Source of the DNA: Thermonema lapsum
Lineage (GTDB): Bacteria > Bacteroidota > Bacteroidia > Cytophagales > Thermonemataceae
Direction: 5' to 3'
Assembly (NCBI RefSeq): GCF_011761635.1
Contig: NZ_JAASRN010000002.1
Location: 310,001 to 374,000 of the forward strand
Length of the DNA stretch: 64,000 nucleotides
Under the pieces are notes generated by a model that saw only the letters and a list, made by a program, of their open reading frames with translations, ran no database searches and had not been told where the DNA came from. Each line of letters opens with the position of its first letter. Position 1 is the first letter of the stretch. A program made the position numbers and the translations under genes. This document shows, piece after piece, positions 55,595 through 63,985 of this stretch.

Positions 55595-56755
55595 CTTTTA
55601 ATCGCACCAATGTGGAATTGAAATTGATTACCTCAAATTTTTGATTTTGGTTCATACTCCTCTTTTAATCGCACCAATGTGGAATTGAAATTGTAATTGT
55701 GCTCGTTGGTGAGGCTGGCGTCGGTACTTTTAATCGCACCAATGTGGAATTGAAATAGCTGGTGAATACACACCAGATTCACAGGAGGAGTACACTTTTA
55801 ATCGCACCAATGTGGAATTGAAATTTTCTGAATGTTAAGCAACTTGCTGCATATCGTTCAGCCTTTTAATCGCACCAATGTGGAATTGAAATCTCTATCG
55901 GGGATGCCTCTTAGCTTTACCCACTCTCTTTTAATCGCACCAATGTGGAATTGAAATCTCGTTAAATAAGCGGTACAAGCTAACCATCGCTTTCTTTTAA
56001 TCGCACCAATGTGGAATTGAAATGAGCAAAAGAGCGTCGATGCCTTCACAGCCTGTTACTTTTAATCGCACCAATGTGGAATTGAAATTGTTTTTTGGTA
56101 ACTTTTCATTGTTAAAACGGCGGCTTTTAATCGCACCAATGTGGAATTGAAATTGAGGAATTGTATATCATATAAAGCCTCTCAGTCAACTTTTAATCGC
56201 ACCAATGTGGAATTGAAATAAGGTGAAAGTAAATGGTGTTGGCAGACAAAGACACTTTTAATCGCACCAATGTGGAATTGAAATGTAAAATCTTCTGGCG
56301 GTGCCTGCGAAGGCACTACCAACTTTTAATCGCACCAATGTGGAATTGAAATTTGCTGCACAGTATCCCCATGCTCTTCCTCAAAAGCGACTTTTAATCG
56401 CACCAATGTGGAATTGAAATGCTTTTATTTCTTGCCACTGGTACTTATCAAATAATGCTTTTAATCGCACCAATGTGGAATTGAAATTGTTGGGTTAAGT
56501 TGATGATTCTGTACTGCATAGTTCTTTTAATCGCACCAATGTGGAATTGAAATCGCTCGACAAGCTCGCTGACCACTGCGTTTCGTAATGCTCTACCTAA
56601 TGGTTGCCATCGCACCAATGTGGAATTGAAATAATTCTGGCTTGGCGTACCAGCTTACGTCCAACCCTTTTAATCGCACCAATGTGGATGTGATTTCTTG
56701 GGGCTTTTCTATAAGCCCCAATGTTTTTGTAAGTGTGTTGTTGTAAAATTGAAAT
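55595..56755 (+). CRISPR. Type I-B-like CRISPR array, 15 intact repeats plus 2 decayed
   Basis: Fifteen identical 30-bp repeats (CTTTTAATCGCACCAATGTG then GAATTGAAAT) start at 55595, 55662, 55727, 55795, 55863, 55928, 55994, 56059, 56124, 56190, 56255, 56323, 56391, 56458 and 56524. Fourteen spacers of 35-38 nt separate them. The 3' end ATTGAAAT matches the 8-nt handle typical of type I-B. Repeat 16 (56603-56632) differs at four of its first eight bases and follows a 49-nt spacer. Repeat 17 starts at 56667, is cut after 22 bp and resumes at 56748-56755 after 59 bp. Decay at this end places the leader on the cas2 side. Confidence 0.97.
56698..56728 (+). terminator. Hairpin terminator inside the split last repeat
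   Basis: TTGGGGCTT (56698-56706), 6-nt loop, AAGCCCCAA (56713-56721), then TGTTTTT. It lies in the 59-bp segment that interrupts the last repeat and would end pre-crRNA transcription just before the downstream gene. Confidence 0.75.
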
Positions 56756-56761
56756 GGTCCT

Positions 56762-57343
56762 ATGGGCAAAAAAGTATTGCTTGCTACTGTAATGTGCATT
56801 TTCGGCGCATCGTCTTTGCAGGCGCAGGGAGAGCGCTATACTGTTTTTGAATATGAACAGGTGCCCGCCCTCGAAGGTGATTTCAATGGTGATGGTGTCA
56901 AAGAATATGCATGGCTCTATGCCGCTCCTACCGTGGATATGGGTTGCGTGTATGAGCCTTGTCTGGGGTATATCGTTTTTTCTAATCCCCGTTTAAAACC
57001 CATAGAGGTAAGCAATGCCATTGCTGGTTATTTGGTCAACGAAGGCGACCTAACCGGCGACGGCGCCGACGAAATAGGGGTATTGCCCATGTGGTTTACC
57101 AGCAACTACAAGTTTTACCATCTGTTTAGCTACAACCCCAAAACCGCTACCTTCGAAGCACTCATTGAGCCCCTCACCGTCCGGCTCGATATGTACTTGG
57201 GCGATACATGGGAGCAAACCCTGCAAAACTTAGTGGAGAGCGTCTCATTTAAGCCGCTTACGCTGTTGATAAATCACGTAGAAACAGACTCCGAAGGACG
57301 TCCTTCATGGGTAAGGGAACGCATTACTTTCCGAAATAAGTAG
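56762..57343 (+). CDS. Secreted protein with FG-GAP/VCBS-like calcium motifs
   Basis: A 193-residue protein with a signal peptide (MGKKVLLATVMCIFGASSLQAQ, 1-22). Two Asp/Asn/Gly motifs, DFNGDGVKE (about 41) and DLTGDGADE (about 99), resemble calcium loops of FG-GAP repeats. Otherwise unrecognised. Its start is only 6 bp beyond the end of the CRISPR array remnant, so its promoter must lie in array-derived or inserted sequence; I could not assign it. Confidence 0.72.
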   Translation: MGKKVLLATVMCIFGASSLQAQGERYTVFEYEQVPALEGDFNGDGVKEYAWLYAAPTVDMGCVYEPCLGYIVFSNPRLKPIEVSNAIAGYLVNEGDLTGDGADEIGVLPMWFTSNYKFYHLFSYNPKTATFEALIEPLTVRLDMYLGDTWEQTLQNLVESVSFKPLTLLINHVETDSEGRPSWVRERITFRNK

Positions 57344-57433
57344 CCTATAAAAGCTGCCTTAGCAAGGCACTTTTCAGCTCGCTGACATACAACTAATTCA
57401 AAAACAAAAATTAGCATTTTTTCCTACATTTTC

Positions 57434-57464
57434 TTGTATGGGGCTGCCTTTCTTAGTACCTTTA
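57434..57464 (+). promoter_or_regulatory. Promoter of apaG
   Basis: TTG (57434-57436), 20-nt spacer, TACCTTTA (57457-57464), one mismatch to TANNTTTG; 38 bp before the ATG at 57503. A weak hairpin (57349-57374) after the preceding gene is a possible terminator. Confidence 0.5.
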
Positions 57465-57502
57465 TTTTACGAAAGGCTTCACCCACAAGAAAATGCAAAG
57501 CT

Positions 57503-57889
57503 ATGGTTACACAAGTTACGGAGGGGGTGCGCGTGAGTGTGCTAACCGAATACCAACCCGACTACTCCAGCCCTCTGCATGCGCACTATGTGTTTGTTTA
57601 TCGCATCATCATCGAAAACCAAAGCCCCTACACCATCCAACTCATGCGCCGCCATTGGTTTGTGTTCGACTCCAACTGGATGATTAAAGAAGTGGAAGGA
57701 ACAGGTGTACGTGGAAAACAACTCATCATAGAACCCGGACAAAAACATGAATATGTCTCTGGTTGCAACCTACGCACCGACATCGGCAAAATGTATGGCT
57801 ACTACCTCATGCGCCGCCTGCTCGACGGCAAAGAATTCCACGTGCAAATTCCACAATTTACACTCATAACCCCTTACCGACTGAATTAA
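57503..57889 (+). CDS. apaG: ApaG domain protein
   Basis: A 128-residue fibronectin-III-like fold protein. Seen: YSSPLHAHYVFVYRIIIENQ (residues 21-40), LMRRHWFVFDSN and EPGQKHEYVSGCNLRTDIGKMYGYY, all ApaG landmarks. In enterobacteria it is linked to Co2+/Mg2+ resistance, but its biochemical role is not settled. The start at 57503 (MVTQVTEGVRV) is chosen over the longer frame from 57434, which holds the promoter. Confidence 0.9.
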   Translation: MVTQVTEGVRVSVLTEYQPDYSSPLHAHYVFVYRIIIENQSPYTIQLMRRHWFVFDSNWMIKEVEGTGVRGKQLIIEPGQKHEYVSGCNLRTDIGKMYGYYLMRRLLDGKEFHVQIPQFTLITPYRLN

Positions 57890-57913
57890 GCAAGACTGCC
57901 CATACTTTCTCTC

Positions 57914-57944
57914 AAAAGGCTCTTTCGTAAGAAAGGGCTTTTTT
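57914..57944 (+). terminator. Terminator of apaG
   Basis: Hairpin of AAAGGCTCTTTC with GAAAGGGCTTTT (two G-U type pairs) followed by T residues, 24 bp after the apaG stop. Confidence 0.65.
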
Positions 57945-58166
57945 GCTTCTCCTTCCTTGTCGCTTCGAGTGCGAGCCTGCCCTCTCGCTTTACTTCCTGT
58001 CATTTGGCTTGATGCTGCTGCTACTCTATTCGAAAAAAAGGCACACTTGAGTTCTTGCCATAAAACTATCAACCCAACCAACGCCAAAAAGAAAAATGGA
58101 ATTTTTTATATGAAAAAATGTTTATATATTCGCATATCAAAACCATCCTCAAATAAGAAAGACACT

Positions 58167-59252
58167 ATGAAAACCTCCGAGTTTGTAGCCAAGATATTGC
58201 AGATTATCCTGCTGCTGCTATTTGCCTTCGGCTTGACAACGCTCATACTCATAGGCTTGAATGTGTGGCTGCTACAAGAAAACGAGCAATTACAGCAGCA
58301 AGTAGCACGAGTTGCCCCTGTCGCCTCCCCTACGGTTTCCAAACCTCAAGAAACAGCGCCTGCCAACAAACCAAACTTTTTCAAAAAACCCACACTCGAA
58401 GAGTTGGGCAACAGCCCTTACGACAGCTTGGTACGCTATGGCTATGCCCTCATACACGAAACCTATAAGTATTTGGGACCAGATGCACCCAACCCCAAGC
58501 TACGCTATGCAGGCAACCGACTGGCGTGCCAAAACTGCCATCTGGAGGCGGGCACCAAATACTACGCCATCCCCTATGTGGGCGTTCCGGGACTTTTCCC
58601 CCAATACAGAGGACGCGAAAACAAAGTAGGCACCTTAGAAGAACGCATCAACGGATGCATGGAACGCAGCATGAACGGGCGTTCCCTGCCTGTCGATAGC
58701 CGCGAGATGCGCGCCATGGTCGCCTATATGCACTGGGTGAGCCGTGGAGTGCCCATAGGCGAAAAACTCAAAGGCAACGGCTTGCCCGACATAACGCTGC
58801 CCGCCCGTGCTGCCGACACCCTGCGCGGCAAAGCCATCTACGAAAGCAAATGTGCTTCTTGTCATGGTAAAAATGGTGAAGGTGTGCGCAACCAAGCCGG
58901 CGGTTATCAATACCCGCCCTTGTGGGGTCCCGACAGCTACAACGATGGCGCCGGCATGCACCGCCTAATTACCGCTGCCAAGTTCATCAAAGCCAACATG
59001 CCCTTTGGCGCCACTGCCGACTCGCCCATGCTCACCGACGAAGAAGCCTATGATGTAGCAGCCTTCATCAACGCTTATCATAATAAGCGCCCCCGTATGG
59101 CAGGCAAAGAAAAAGACTATCCCGGAAGCCTCAACCGAAAACCCGTATCGGCTCCTTATGGTCCTTATGCCGATAGCTTCCCGCCCATACAACACAAATA
59201 CGGACCCTTTCAGCCCATCATTGAATTTTACGGCGGAAAAAACGTGCAATAA
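58167..59252 (+). CDS. TsdA-like dihaem cytochrome c (thiosulfate dehydrogenase/tetrathionate reductase)
   Basis: A 361-residue periplasmic cytochrome with an N-terminal membrane anchor (about 9-33) and two haem sites, CQNCH (121-125) and CASCH (229-233). The region YVGVPGLFPQYRGRENKVGT...ERINGCMERSMNGR (138-172) is the TsdA hallmark; Cys164 is in the place of the unusual Cys axial ligand of haem 1 known from TsdA. TsdA joins two thiosulfates into tetrathionate or does the reverse. The start at 58167 is set by the hydrophobic anchor. It begins an apparent operon with a porin and YeeE/YedE genes. Confidence 0.85.
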   Translation: MKTSEFVAKILQIILLLLFAFGLTTLILIGLNVWLLQENEQLQQQVARVAPVASPTVSKPQETAPANKPNFFKKPTLEELGNSPYDSLVRYGYALIHETYKYLGPDAPNPKLRYAGNRLACQNCHLEAGTKYYAIPYVGVPGLFPQYRGRENKVGTLEERINGCMERSMNGRSLPVDSREMRAMVAYMHWVSRGVPIGEKLKGNGLPDITLPARAADTLRGKAIYESKCASCHGKNGEGVRNQAGGYQYPPLWGPDSYNDGAGMHRLITAAKFIKANMPFGATADSPMLTDEEAYDVAAFINAYHNKRPRMAGKEKDYPGSLNRKPVSAPYGPYADSFPPIQHKYGPFQPIIEFYGGKNVQ

Positions 59253-59256
59253 AACC

Positions 59257-60591
59257 ATGCGCACTTACTTTGCTCTTGTCCTCACTTGCTTTACCTTTCA
59301 TACTCAGCTCATGGCTCAACAAAGCCCTACAGCCGCCGACAGCCTCACTCGGCTGCAGACTTCGGGCGAATGGCGCAACTATTTTCTGTATGAACTCAAC
59401 CAAGGGGCTCCCAAAGATTTTTATGCTTTAGCTACCGGCGGGCATCTGAAAGCCACTTTCCAAGCAGCCAAGCACTGGCAGGTAGCTGTCGCCTTCTACA
59501 GCTCACAACTGATAAGTGGTAATTTCGACACCCCCGACCCCATGACCGGCAAACCTTCACGCTATGCCATAGGGCTGATGGACGTAAACGACCCACGCAA
59601 TCGCCACATAAGCGACATAGGCGAGGCTTATGTGCGCTTCCATACTAAGCAATGGCAAGCCACCTATGGGCGCATGCTCGTGAAAACCCCTTTCTTCAAT
59701 CCACAAGATGGGCGCATGATTCCTACCCTTGCACAAGGCGCACAGCTGCAATGGAAAAACAAAACATGGCTTTTGGAAGGCTACGGTATTCAAGCCGTGT
59801 GGGTGCGTAATACCAGTGGTTGGCGCACAGTCGAGGAAAGCATTGGCTTGTATCCCATGGGGCGAAGTGCCGATGGCAGCCCCCTCCAATACGCAGGTAA
59901 AATAAACAGCGACTACCTGCTCATTGGACATCTGCGCCTAAATGCACAGGGGGGCGCCTTGCAACAACACCTGTGGACCTACCTTGCCGACCGCTTGTTT
60001 CAACTCTACTATATAGAAGGAAGTTATCAGGTAAACAAAGCTTGGCAGCTACAATGGCAGGCACACTATCAAAAGAGTACCACACAGGGAGGTAATATTG
60101 GTCCAGATTGGTATTACCTCCTCCCAGAAAGCTATAACTACAGTTTGGGTGGAAAAATCACCTACTACTTTCACCCAAAGCACCAACTGGGCATTGCATG
60201 GCTTCACCTGAACGGCAATGCGCCCTTCAGCTTCCCGCGCGAGTGGGGGCGCGACCCTTTCTTTACTTTCCAACGGCGCGAACGTAGCGAAGGGCTGAGC
60301 ACCACCTCTGCCCTTGTGGTGAACTACCACGCCTCCATAGGCAAGCACTGGGCGCTAAACACCGACTGGGGATGGCATCAAACCCCTCGCATCAACGATT
60401 ACGCCGCCAATCGCTATGGAATGCCTACCTATCAGCATCTAAATACCGAGCTGAGCTATCAAAACACTCACTGGAATGCTTCTCTTTTATTTACCTACAA
60501 AAGCCCACTCACAAGAAACATATCTGAAAAGGAAGCATTTGGGAAAGTCAATCTGGCGCTCTTGCATGTGATTGTGAGTTACAAATTTTAA
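59257..60591 (+). CDS. Porin-like outer-membrane beta-barrel protein (OprD-like)
   Basis: A 444-residue protein with a signal peptide (MRTYFALVLTCFTFHTQLMAQ) and an amphipathic beta-strand pattern to a C-terminal Phe (IVSYKF). Segments such as GEAYVRFHTKQWQATYGRMLVKTPFFNPQDGRMIP resemble OprD/OprD-like porins (arginine-rich constriction plus a DGRM-type loop). It starts 4 bp after the TsdA-like gene, so it is probably the outer-membrane channel for that system, perhaps for thiosulfate or tetrathionate; the substrate is inference. Confidence 0.75.
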   Translation: MRTYFALVLTCFTFHTQLMAQQSPTAADSLTRLQTSGEWRNYFLYELNQGAPKDFYALATGGHLKATFQAAKHWQVAVAFYSSQLISGNFDTPDPMTGKPSRYAIGLMDVNDPRNRHISDIGEAYVRFHTKQWQATYGRMLVKTPFFNPQDGRMIPTLAQGAQLQWKNKTWLLEGYGIQAVWVRNTSGWRTVEESIGLYPMGRSADGSPLQYAGKINSDYLLIGHLRLNAQGGALQQHLWTYLADRLFQLYYIEGSYQVNKAWQLQWQAHYQKSTTQGGNIGPDWYYLLPESYNYSLGGKITYYFHPKHQLGIAWLHLNGNAPFSFPREWGRDPFFTFQRRERSEGLSTTSALVVNYHASIGKHWALNTDWGWHQTPRINDYAANRYGMPTYQHLNTELSYQNTHWNASLLFTYKSPLTRNISEKEAFGKVNLALLHVIVSYKF

Positions 60592-60623
60592 AAACAATCC
60601 TTTTAAATAAAAACATGTTTTCA

Positions 60624-60631
60624 TATCTTTG
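60624..60631 (+). promoter_or_regulatory. -7 promoter box for the YeeE/YedE genes
   Basis: TATCTTTG at 60624-60631, an exact TANNTTTG, lies 21 bp before the ATG at 60653. The -33 side is T-rich without a clear TTG. It suggests the transporter genes have an additional own promoter. Confidence 0.5.
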
Positions 60632-60652
60632 TAATCAAAATCCTAAAGCTAT

Positions 60653-61237
60653 ATGGAACAAATTTGGAATCAGTTGTTTGTAGAATCACAAGCTTACCTA
60701 CCCTGGTACTGGGCAGGTACTGGCATCGCGTTGGTCATGTTGGCACTTTTGTGGTTGGGCGAATCATTTGGCATTTCTTCAAACTTTCGCACAATCTGCG
60801 CTATGACGGGCATAGGGCGCCGCTGCGACTTCTTCGACATCGATTGGCGCCACCAAAATTGGAACCTCAGCTTCTTGTTGGGTAGCATGGTAGGTGGCTT
60901 TCTTGCTTATCATTTCATGTATCCGGAAGCAAGTGCCCTGAATTTATCGCAAGCCACCCAAGAGCTGCTCCTCTCTATGGGCATAAATCCCCAACAGGGC
61001 TTCTACCCCATGGAATTACTTTCGCTTGAAAACTTGGGCAGCCCTGCTGGCATCGTCATGACCCTCGTGGGTGGTTTCTTGGTGGGCTTCGGTGCTCGCT
61101 GGGCGGGTGGTTGCACTTCTGGGCATGCCATCAGTGGACTCAGCAACCTGCAACTACCTTCACTCATAGCCGTCGTGGGCTTTTTTATCGGCGGTCTTAT
61201 CAGTACTTATTTGATTATTCCCTTCCTTTTAGGGTAA
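60653..61237 (+). CDS. YeeE/YedE family half-transporter (first half)
   Basis: A 194-residue membrane protein with about four helices. The motif [19 protein letters not shown] (about 145-165) carries the conserved Cys of the YeeE (TsuA) thiosulfate-uptake family, and a second Cys lies in [11 protein letters not shown] (about 60-70). The family in Bacteroidota is commonly split in two genes, this being the N-terminal half. Next gene starts 25 bp on. Confidence 0.88.
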   Translation: MEQIWNQLFVESQAYLPWYWAGTGIALVMLALLWLGESFGISSNFRTICAMTGIGRRCDFFDIDWRHQNWNLSFLLGSMVGGFLAYHFMYPEASALNLSQATQELLLSMGINPQQGFYPMELLSLENLGSPAGIVMTLVGGFLVGFGARWAGGCTSGHAISGLSNLQLPSLIAVVGFFIGGLISTYLIIPFLLG

Positions 61238-61262
61238 TGTTCAACCTCAAATTGTAACAACA

Positions 61263-61727
61263 ATGAAAGTAACACATAAACCTGCTGCAGAGCAAAAGAA
61301 AAAAGTGTTGTCGCCTCAACTCCTCAGTTTCTTCGTGGTAGGCATTGCCTTTGGCATCATCATGGTGCAAGCAGAAATCATTTCATGGTTTCGTATTTTT
61401 GAAATGTTTCACTTCTATTCCTTTCACATGTACGGTGTCATAGGCACTGCCGTAGTACTGGGCATTGTCATTCACTGGCTCATCCGAAAAGGCATCATCC
61501 GCAACGTACGGGGCGAAAGGATTGTGGTACCCCCCAAGGCTCCTACCTATAAACGCTACCTACTGGGCGGCACAGTCTTTGGGCTGGGCTGGGCACTTAC
61601 GGGTGCCTGCCCGGGTCCGATGTTCATTGGTTTGGGTGCTGGCTTTCTACACTTCGCCCTGATGATAGGGGCTGCTGTGCTGGGTACTATGGCTTACGGT
61701 TTCTTACACAAGAAGCTGCCCCACTAA
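61263..61727 (+). CDS. YeeE/YedE family half-transporter (second half, DUF6691-like)
   Basis: A 154-residue membrane protein with about four helices and the conserved motif GWALTGACPGPMFIGLGAG (about 115-133), the partner Cys segment of YeeE/TsuA. Together with the preceding protein it would form the complete sulfur-compound permease. Closed by a strong terminator. Confidence 0.88.
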   Translation: MKVTHKPAAEQKKKVLSPQLLSFFVVGIAFGIIMVQAEIISWFRIFEMFHFYSFHMYGVIGTAVVLGIVIHWLIRKGIIRNVRGERIVVPPKAPTYKRYLLGGTVFGLGWALTGACPGPMFIGLGAGFLHFALMIGAAVLGTMAYGFLHKKLPH

Positions 61728-61754
61728 GCTGCTTGCTTTTTCTGCAACTCGACA

Positions 61755-61796
61755 AAACAAGCCTACCCCATGGAAGAAGGTAGGCTTGTTTTTTTG
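61755..61796 (+). terminator. Terminator of the TsdA-YeeE cluster
   Basis: A 13-bp stem (61755-61767 with 61779-61791, AAACAAGCCTACC/GGTAGGCTTGTTT) followed by a T-run. Confidence 0.9.
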
Positions 61797-61954
61797 TTTC
61801 CCCTCTACCTTTTTTCAAGCGCCCAATGATACTCGCAAGGGCGATAGTACACTGGCATCGTGCCCCAAGCAAACTGCCTTTGACTTGGGGGCTGTTTATT
61901 TTGCTATATTTTAAAAAGTGCTTTACTTTAACAGCATCGAACAATACTGCTTTT

Positions 61955-62770
61955 ATGCAAAAGCTCCCTATCAGCTTTCAACATACTTTCAGGCTGCCTA
62001 TCTGGCGCGTGATTACTGACGATGTAGAGGAATTGCTTGTAGTAGAACTGCGCGACAAAAAGGAACGCAAAGCCTACTTTTCGGTGATAGACCTTATCAA
62101 ACACGAACTTTTGTGGACAGACAAAAGCTTCGATGACCCTTGGTGGATAAGTGTGGGGGCAGTACACAAAGGAAAAATCGTCTTTTTTTATTACGAAGAT
62201 GAAAAGCAACCTACTCAACGGGGTTTCTTTGTGTACGATGTGTTCCACCAAACGAAACTATGGGAAAACCATGAATATGCTTACTATACCCTGCTCAAAG
62301 AAGAAGACGCCTTAGTAGTATTCAAGCGGGGCGAGTTGTTGCCCAAATACAAGGCGCTGAACCTACACACGGGCAAGCCACAAAGCATCAACACCCCCAA
62401 GAAGGGCATTCGCCACCTGTTTGAACAAATGGCAACCAGTCCCTTGCAATACAACGAACACCACCCCAACTTCGATACCCTCAGGCAGTTTATTCAAATA
62501 TTTTCCAAAGAAAGCCATCCGCAGAGAGTCATCGACTACATAGAACTGGACGATTGGCATATTTTGGGTTACTACTTAAACAACGGACGCCACTTTGATT
62601 ATTACCTGCTGGTAAGCGATGCCAACGGTAATCCCTATCTGCATTGTATGCTCGACAGCCAACTGCACAATACCTATGCCGATTTGTTCTTTGTATTAAA
62701 AAACGAGCTGATTGTTATCAAAAATCGCACGGAATTAATATCTTTCCAATTGGAAAAAGAAGAACCATAA
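61955..62770 (+). CDS. DUF4905 family protein
   Basis: A 271-residue soluble protein, MQKLPISFQHTFRLPIWRVITDDVEELLVVELRDKKERK..., rich in aromatic beta-strand residues, consistent with a propeller-like fold. It matches the Bacteroidota DUF4905 family as far as I can judge. Start at 61955 is preferred to 61826, whose extra residues run through intergenic sequence. The next gene starts 21 bp later. Confidence 0.75.
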   Translation: MQKLPISFQHTFRLPIWRVITDDVEELLVVELRDKKERKAYFSVIDLIKHELLWTDKSFDDPWWISVGAVHKGKIVFFYYEDEKQPTQRGFFVYDVFHQTKLWENHEYAYYTLLKEEDALVVFKRGELLPKYKALNLHTGKPQSINTPKKGIRHLFEQMATSPLQYNEHHPNFDTLRQFIQIFSKESHPQRVIDYIELDDWHILGYYLNNGRHFDYYLLVSDANGNPYLHCMLDSQLHNTYADLFFVLKNELIVIKNRTELISFQLEKEEP

Positions 62771-62791
62771 AAACGAAACTGACCATAGGCT

Positions 62792-63892
62792 ATGCGATAC
62801 ACTTCATTAGTATTAAATACTTGCACGCTCGTTGCTTTCCTGTGGGCGATTGCCCTGCCTTCATATGCTACCCCTATACCTGCCGACTCGGTACGCTTGG
62901 AGGTATCGAAAGACGGCACCCAAGCATGGATTATTCATGAAGTAGAACCCAAAGAAACATTTTATTCAATAGCCAAACGCTATGCCGTAAGCGTGGAAGA
63001 AATACAAGCAGCAAACCCCAACATCAAAACACTGAAAATAGGCGACTTGCTGCGCATCCCCTACAAAAAATACCAACCGGTGTTGTATTCGGCGCAGCGT
63101 GATACACTCAAAGGGGTGAAAAGGCACACAGTACAATCCGGTGAAACGCTCTATCGTATCTCTAAGCAATACGGCGTAGAAGTCGAAGACATCAAACGCT
63201 GGAACAACATAGTTGACAACAACATATATGTCGGGCAGCAGCTCATTGTATCGGACCCCAAACAAACTACCTATGCAAGCAAACAAGAAAACAGCGCTGC
63301 CATCGTGCATGAAGTGCAAGAAGGGGAATACCTCTATATGATTGCCAAGCGCTACGGCGTGAAAGTAAGCGACATCAAAGCGTGGAACCAGCTTGAAAGC
63401 GACGCTTTAGAAGTAGGGCAAAAACTAAATATCTACCCGAAGAAGCGCCCCGAGGCTGCTCCTCAAGTCGTTACTCAGCCCCCCAAAGAACAGCCGATAA
63501 ACAACAAGCCCACTGCAGTAGCCCCCCCAAAAAACCAAAAGAAAGACACGACACCAGTAGCAGAAACCGAGACCGAAACACCCGAATATGAAGACGCCGT
63601 GCAAACCGTAGAAGTAGCCGGCTATAAGAAAATCATAGAAAAAGGTATGGGCGAAGTCATCGAAGATGAATCGGTATCGAGCTACGTGGGCTTACACAAA
63701 GATGCGCCCATAGGTACCATCGTTGCTGTGAAAAACCAAGCCAACGGTGAAAATGTGTTTGTGCGTATCATTGGCAAGCTCCCCGAAGCAGATGTGCGCA
63801 ACAAAATCGTTATCAAGATATCGAAAGCCGCTTACGAGGCTTTGGGCGCCAAAGGAAAGCGCTTCCCCGTGGAAGTATCCTACATCCCTTAA
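62792..63892 (+). CDS. Secreted LysM protein with C-terminal RlpA/DPBB-like domain
   Basis: A 366-residue protein: signal peptide (about 1-26, ending SYA), three LysM repeats (about 48-95, 110-160, 170-215; for example HTVQSGETLYRISKQYGVEVEDIKRWN), a Pro/Thr-rich linker (225-265) and a C-terminal domain (about 275-366, GLHKDAPIGTIVAVKNQANGE) that resembles a double-psi beta-barrel. LysM binds peptidoglycan in the periplasm. Probably co-transcribed with the DUF4905 gene. Confidence 0.88.
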   Translation: MRYTSLVLNTCTLVAFLWAIALPSYATPIPADSVRLEVSKDGTQAWIIHEVEPKETFYSIAKRYAVSVEEIQAANPNIKTLKIGDLLRIPYKKYQPVLYSAQRDTLKGVKRHTVQSGETLYRISKQYGVEVEDIKRWNNIVDNNIYVGQQLIVSDPKQTTYASKQENSAAIVHEVQEGEYLYMIAKRYGVKVSDIKAWNQLESDALEVGQKLNIYPKKRPEAAPQVVTQPPKEQPINNKPTAVAPPKNQKKDTTPVAETETETPEYEDAVQTVEVAGYKKIIEKGMGEVIEDESVSSYVGLHKDAPIGTIVAVKNQANGENVFVRIIGKLPEADVRNKIVIKISKAAYEALGAKGKRFPVEVSYIP

Positions 63893-63913
63893 GCAAACGG
63901 CTGTTTCTCCAGA

Positions 63914-63952
63914 AGCTCTGCTTACCCCTGGATGTGTAAGCCGAGCTTTTTT
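63914..63952 (+). terminator. Terminator of the LysM gene
   Basis: Stem AGCTC-T-GCTTAC (63914-63925) with GTAAGC-C-GAGCT (63936-63947), one mismatch, followed by T residues to 63952. Confidence 0.85.
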
Positions 63953-63985
63953 ATACTCGACTGTTTGAACAACTTCCTGCTTTTT

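Noticed and set aside
55858-56049. Minus-strand ORF across the CRISPR array
   Set aside because: It is produced by the repeat sequence read in reverse (repeated FNSTLVRLKG/FQFHIGAIK blocks), not a protein gene. The same holds for the ORF at 56593-56799.
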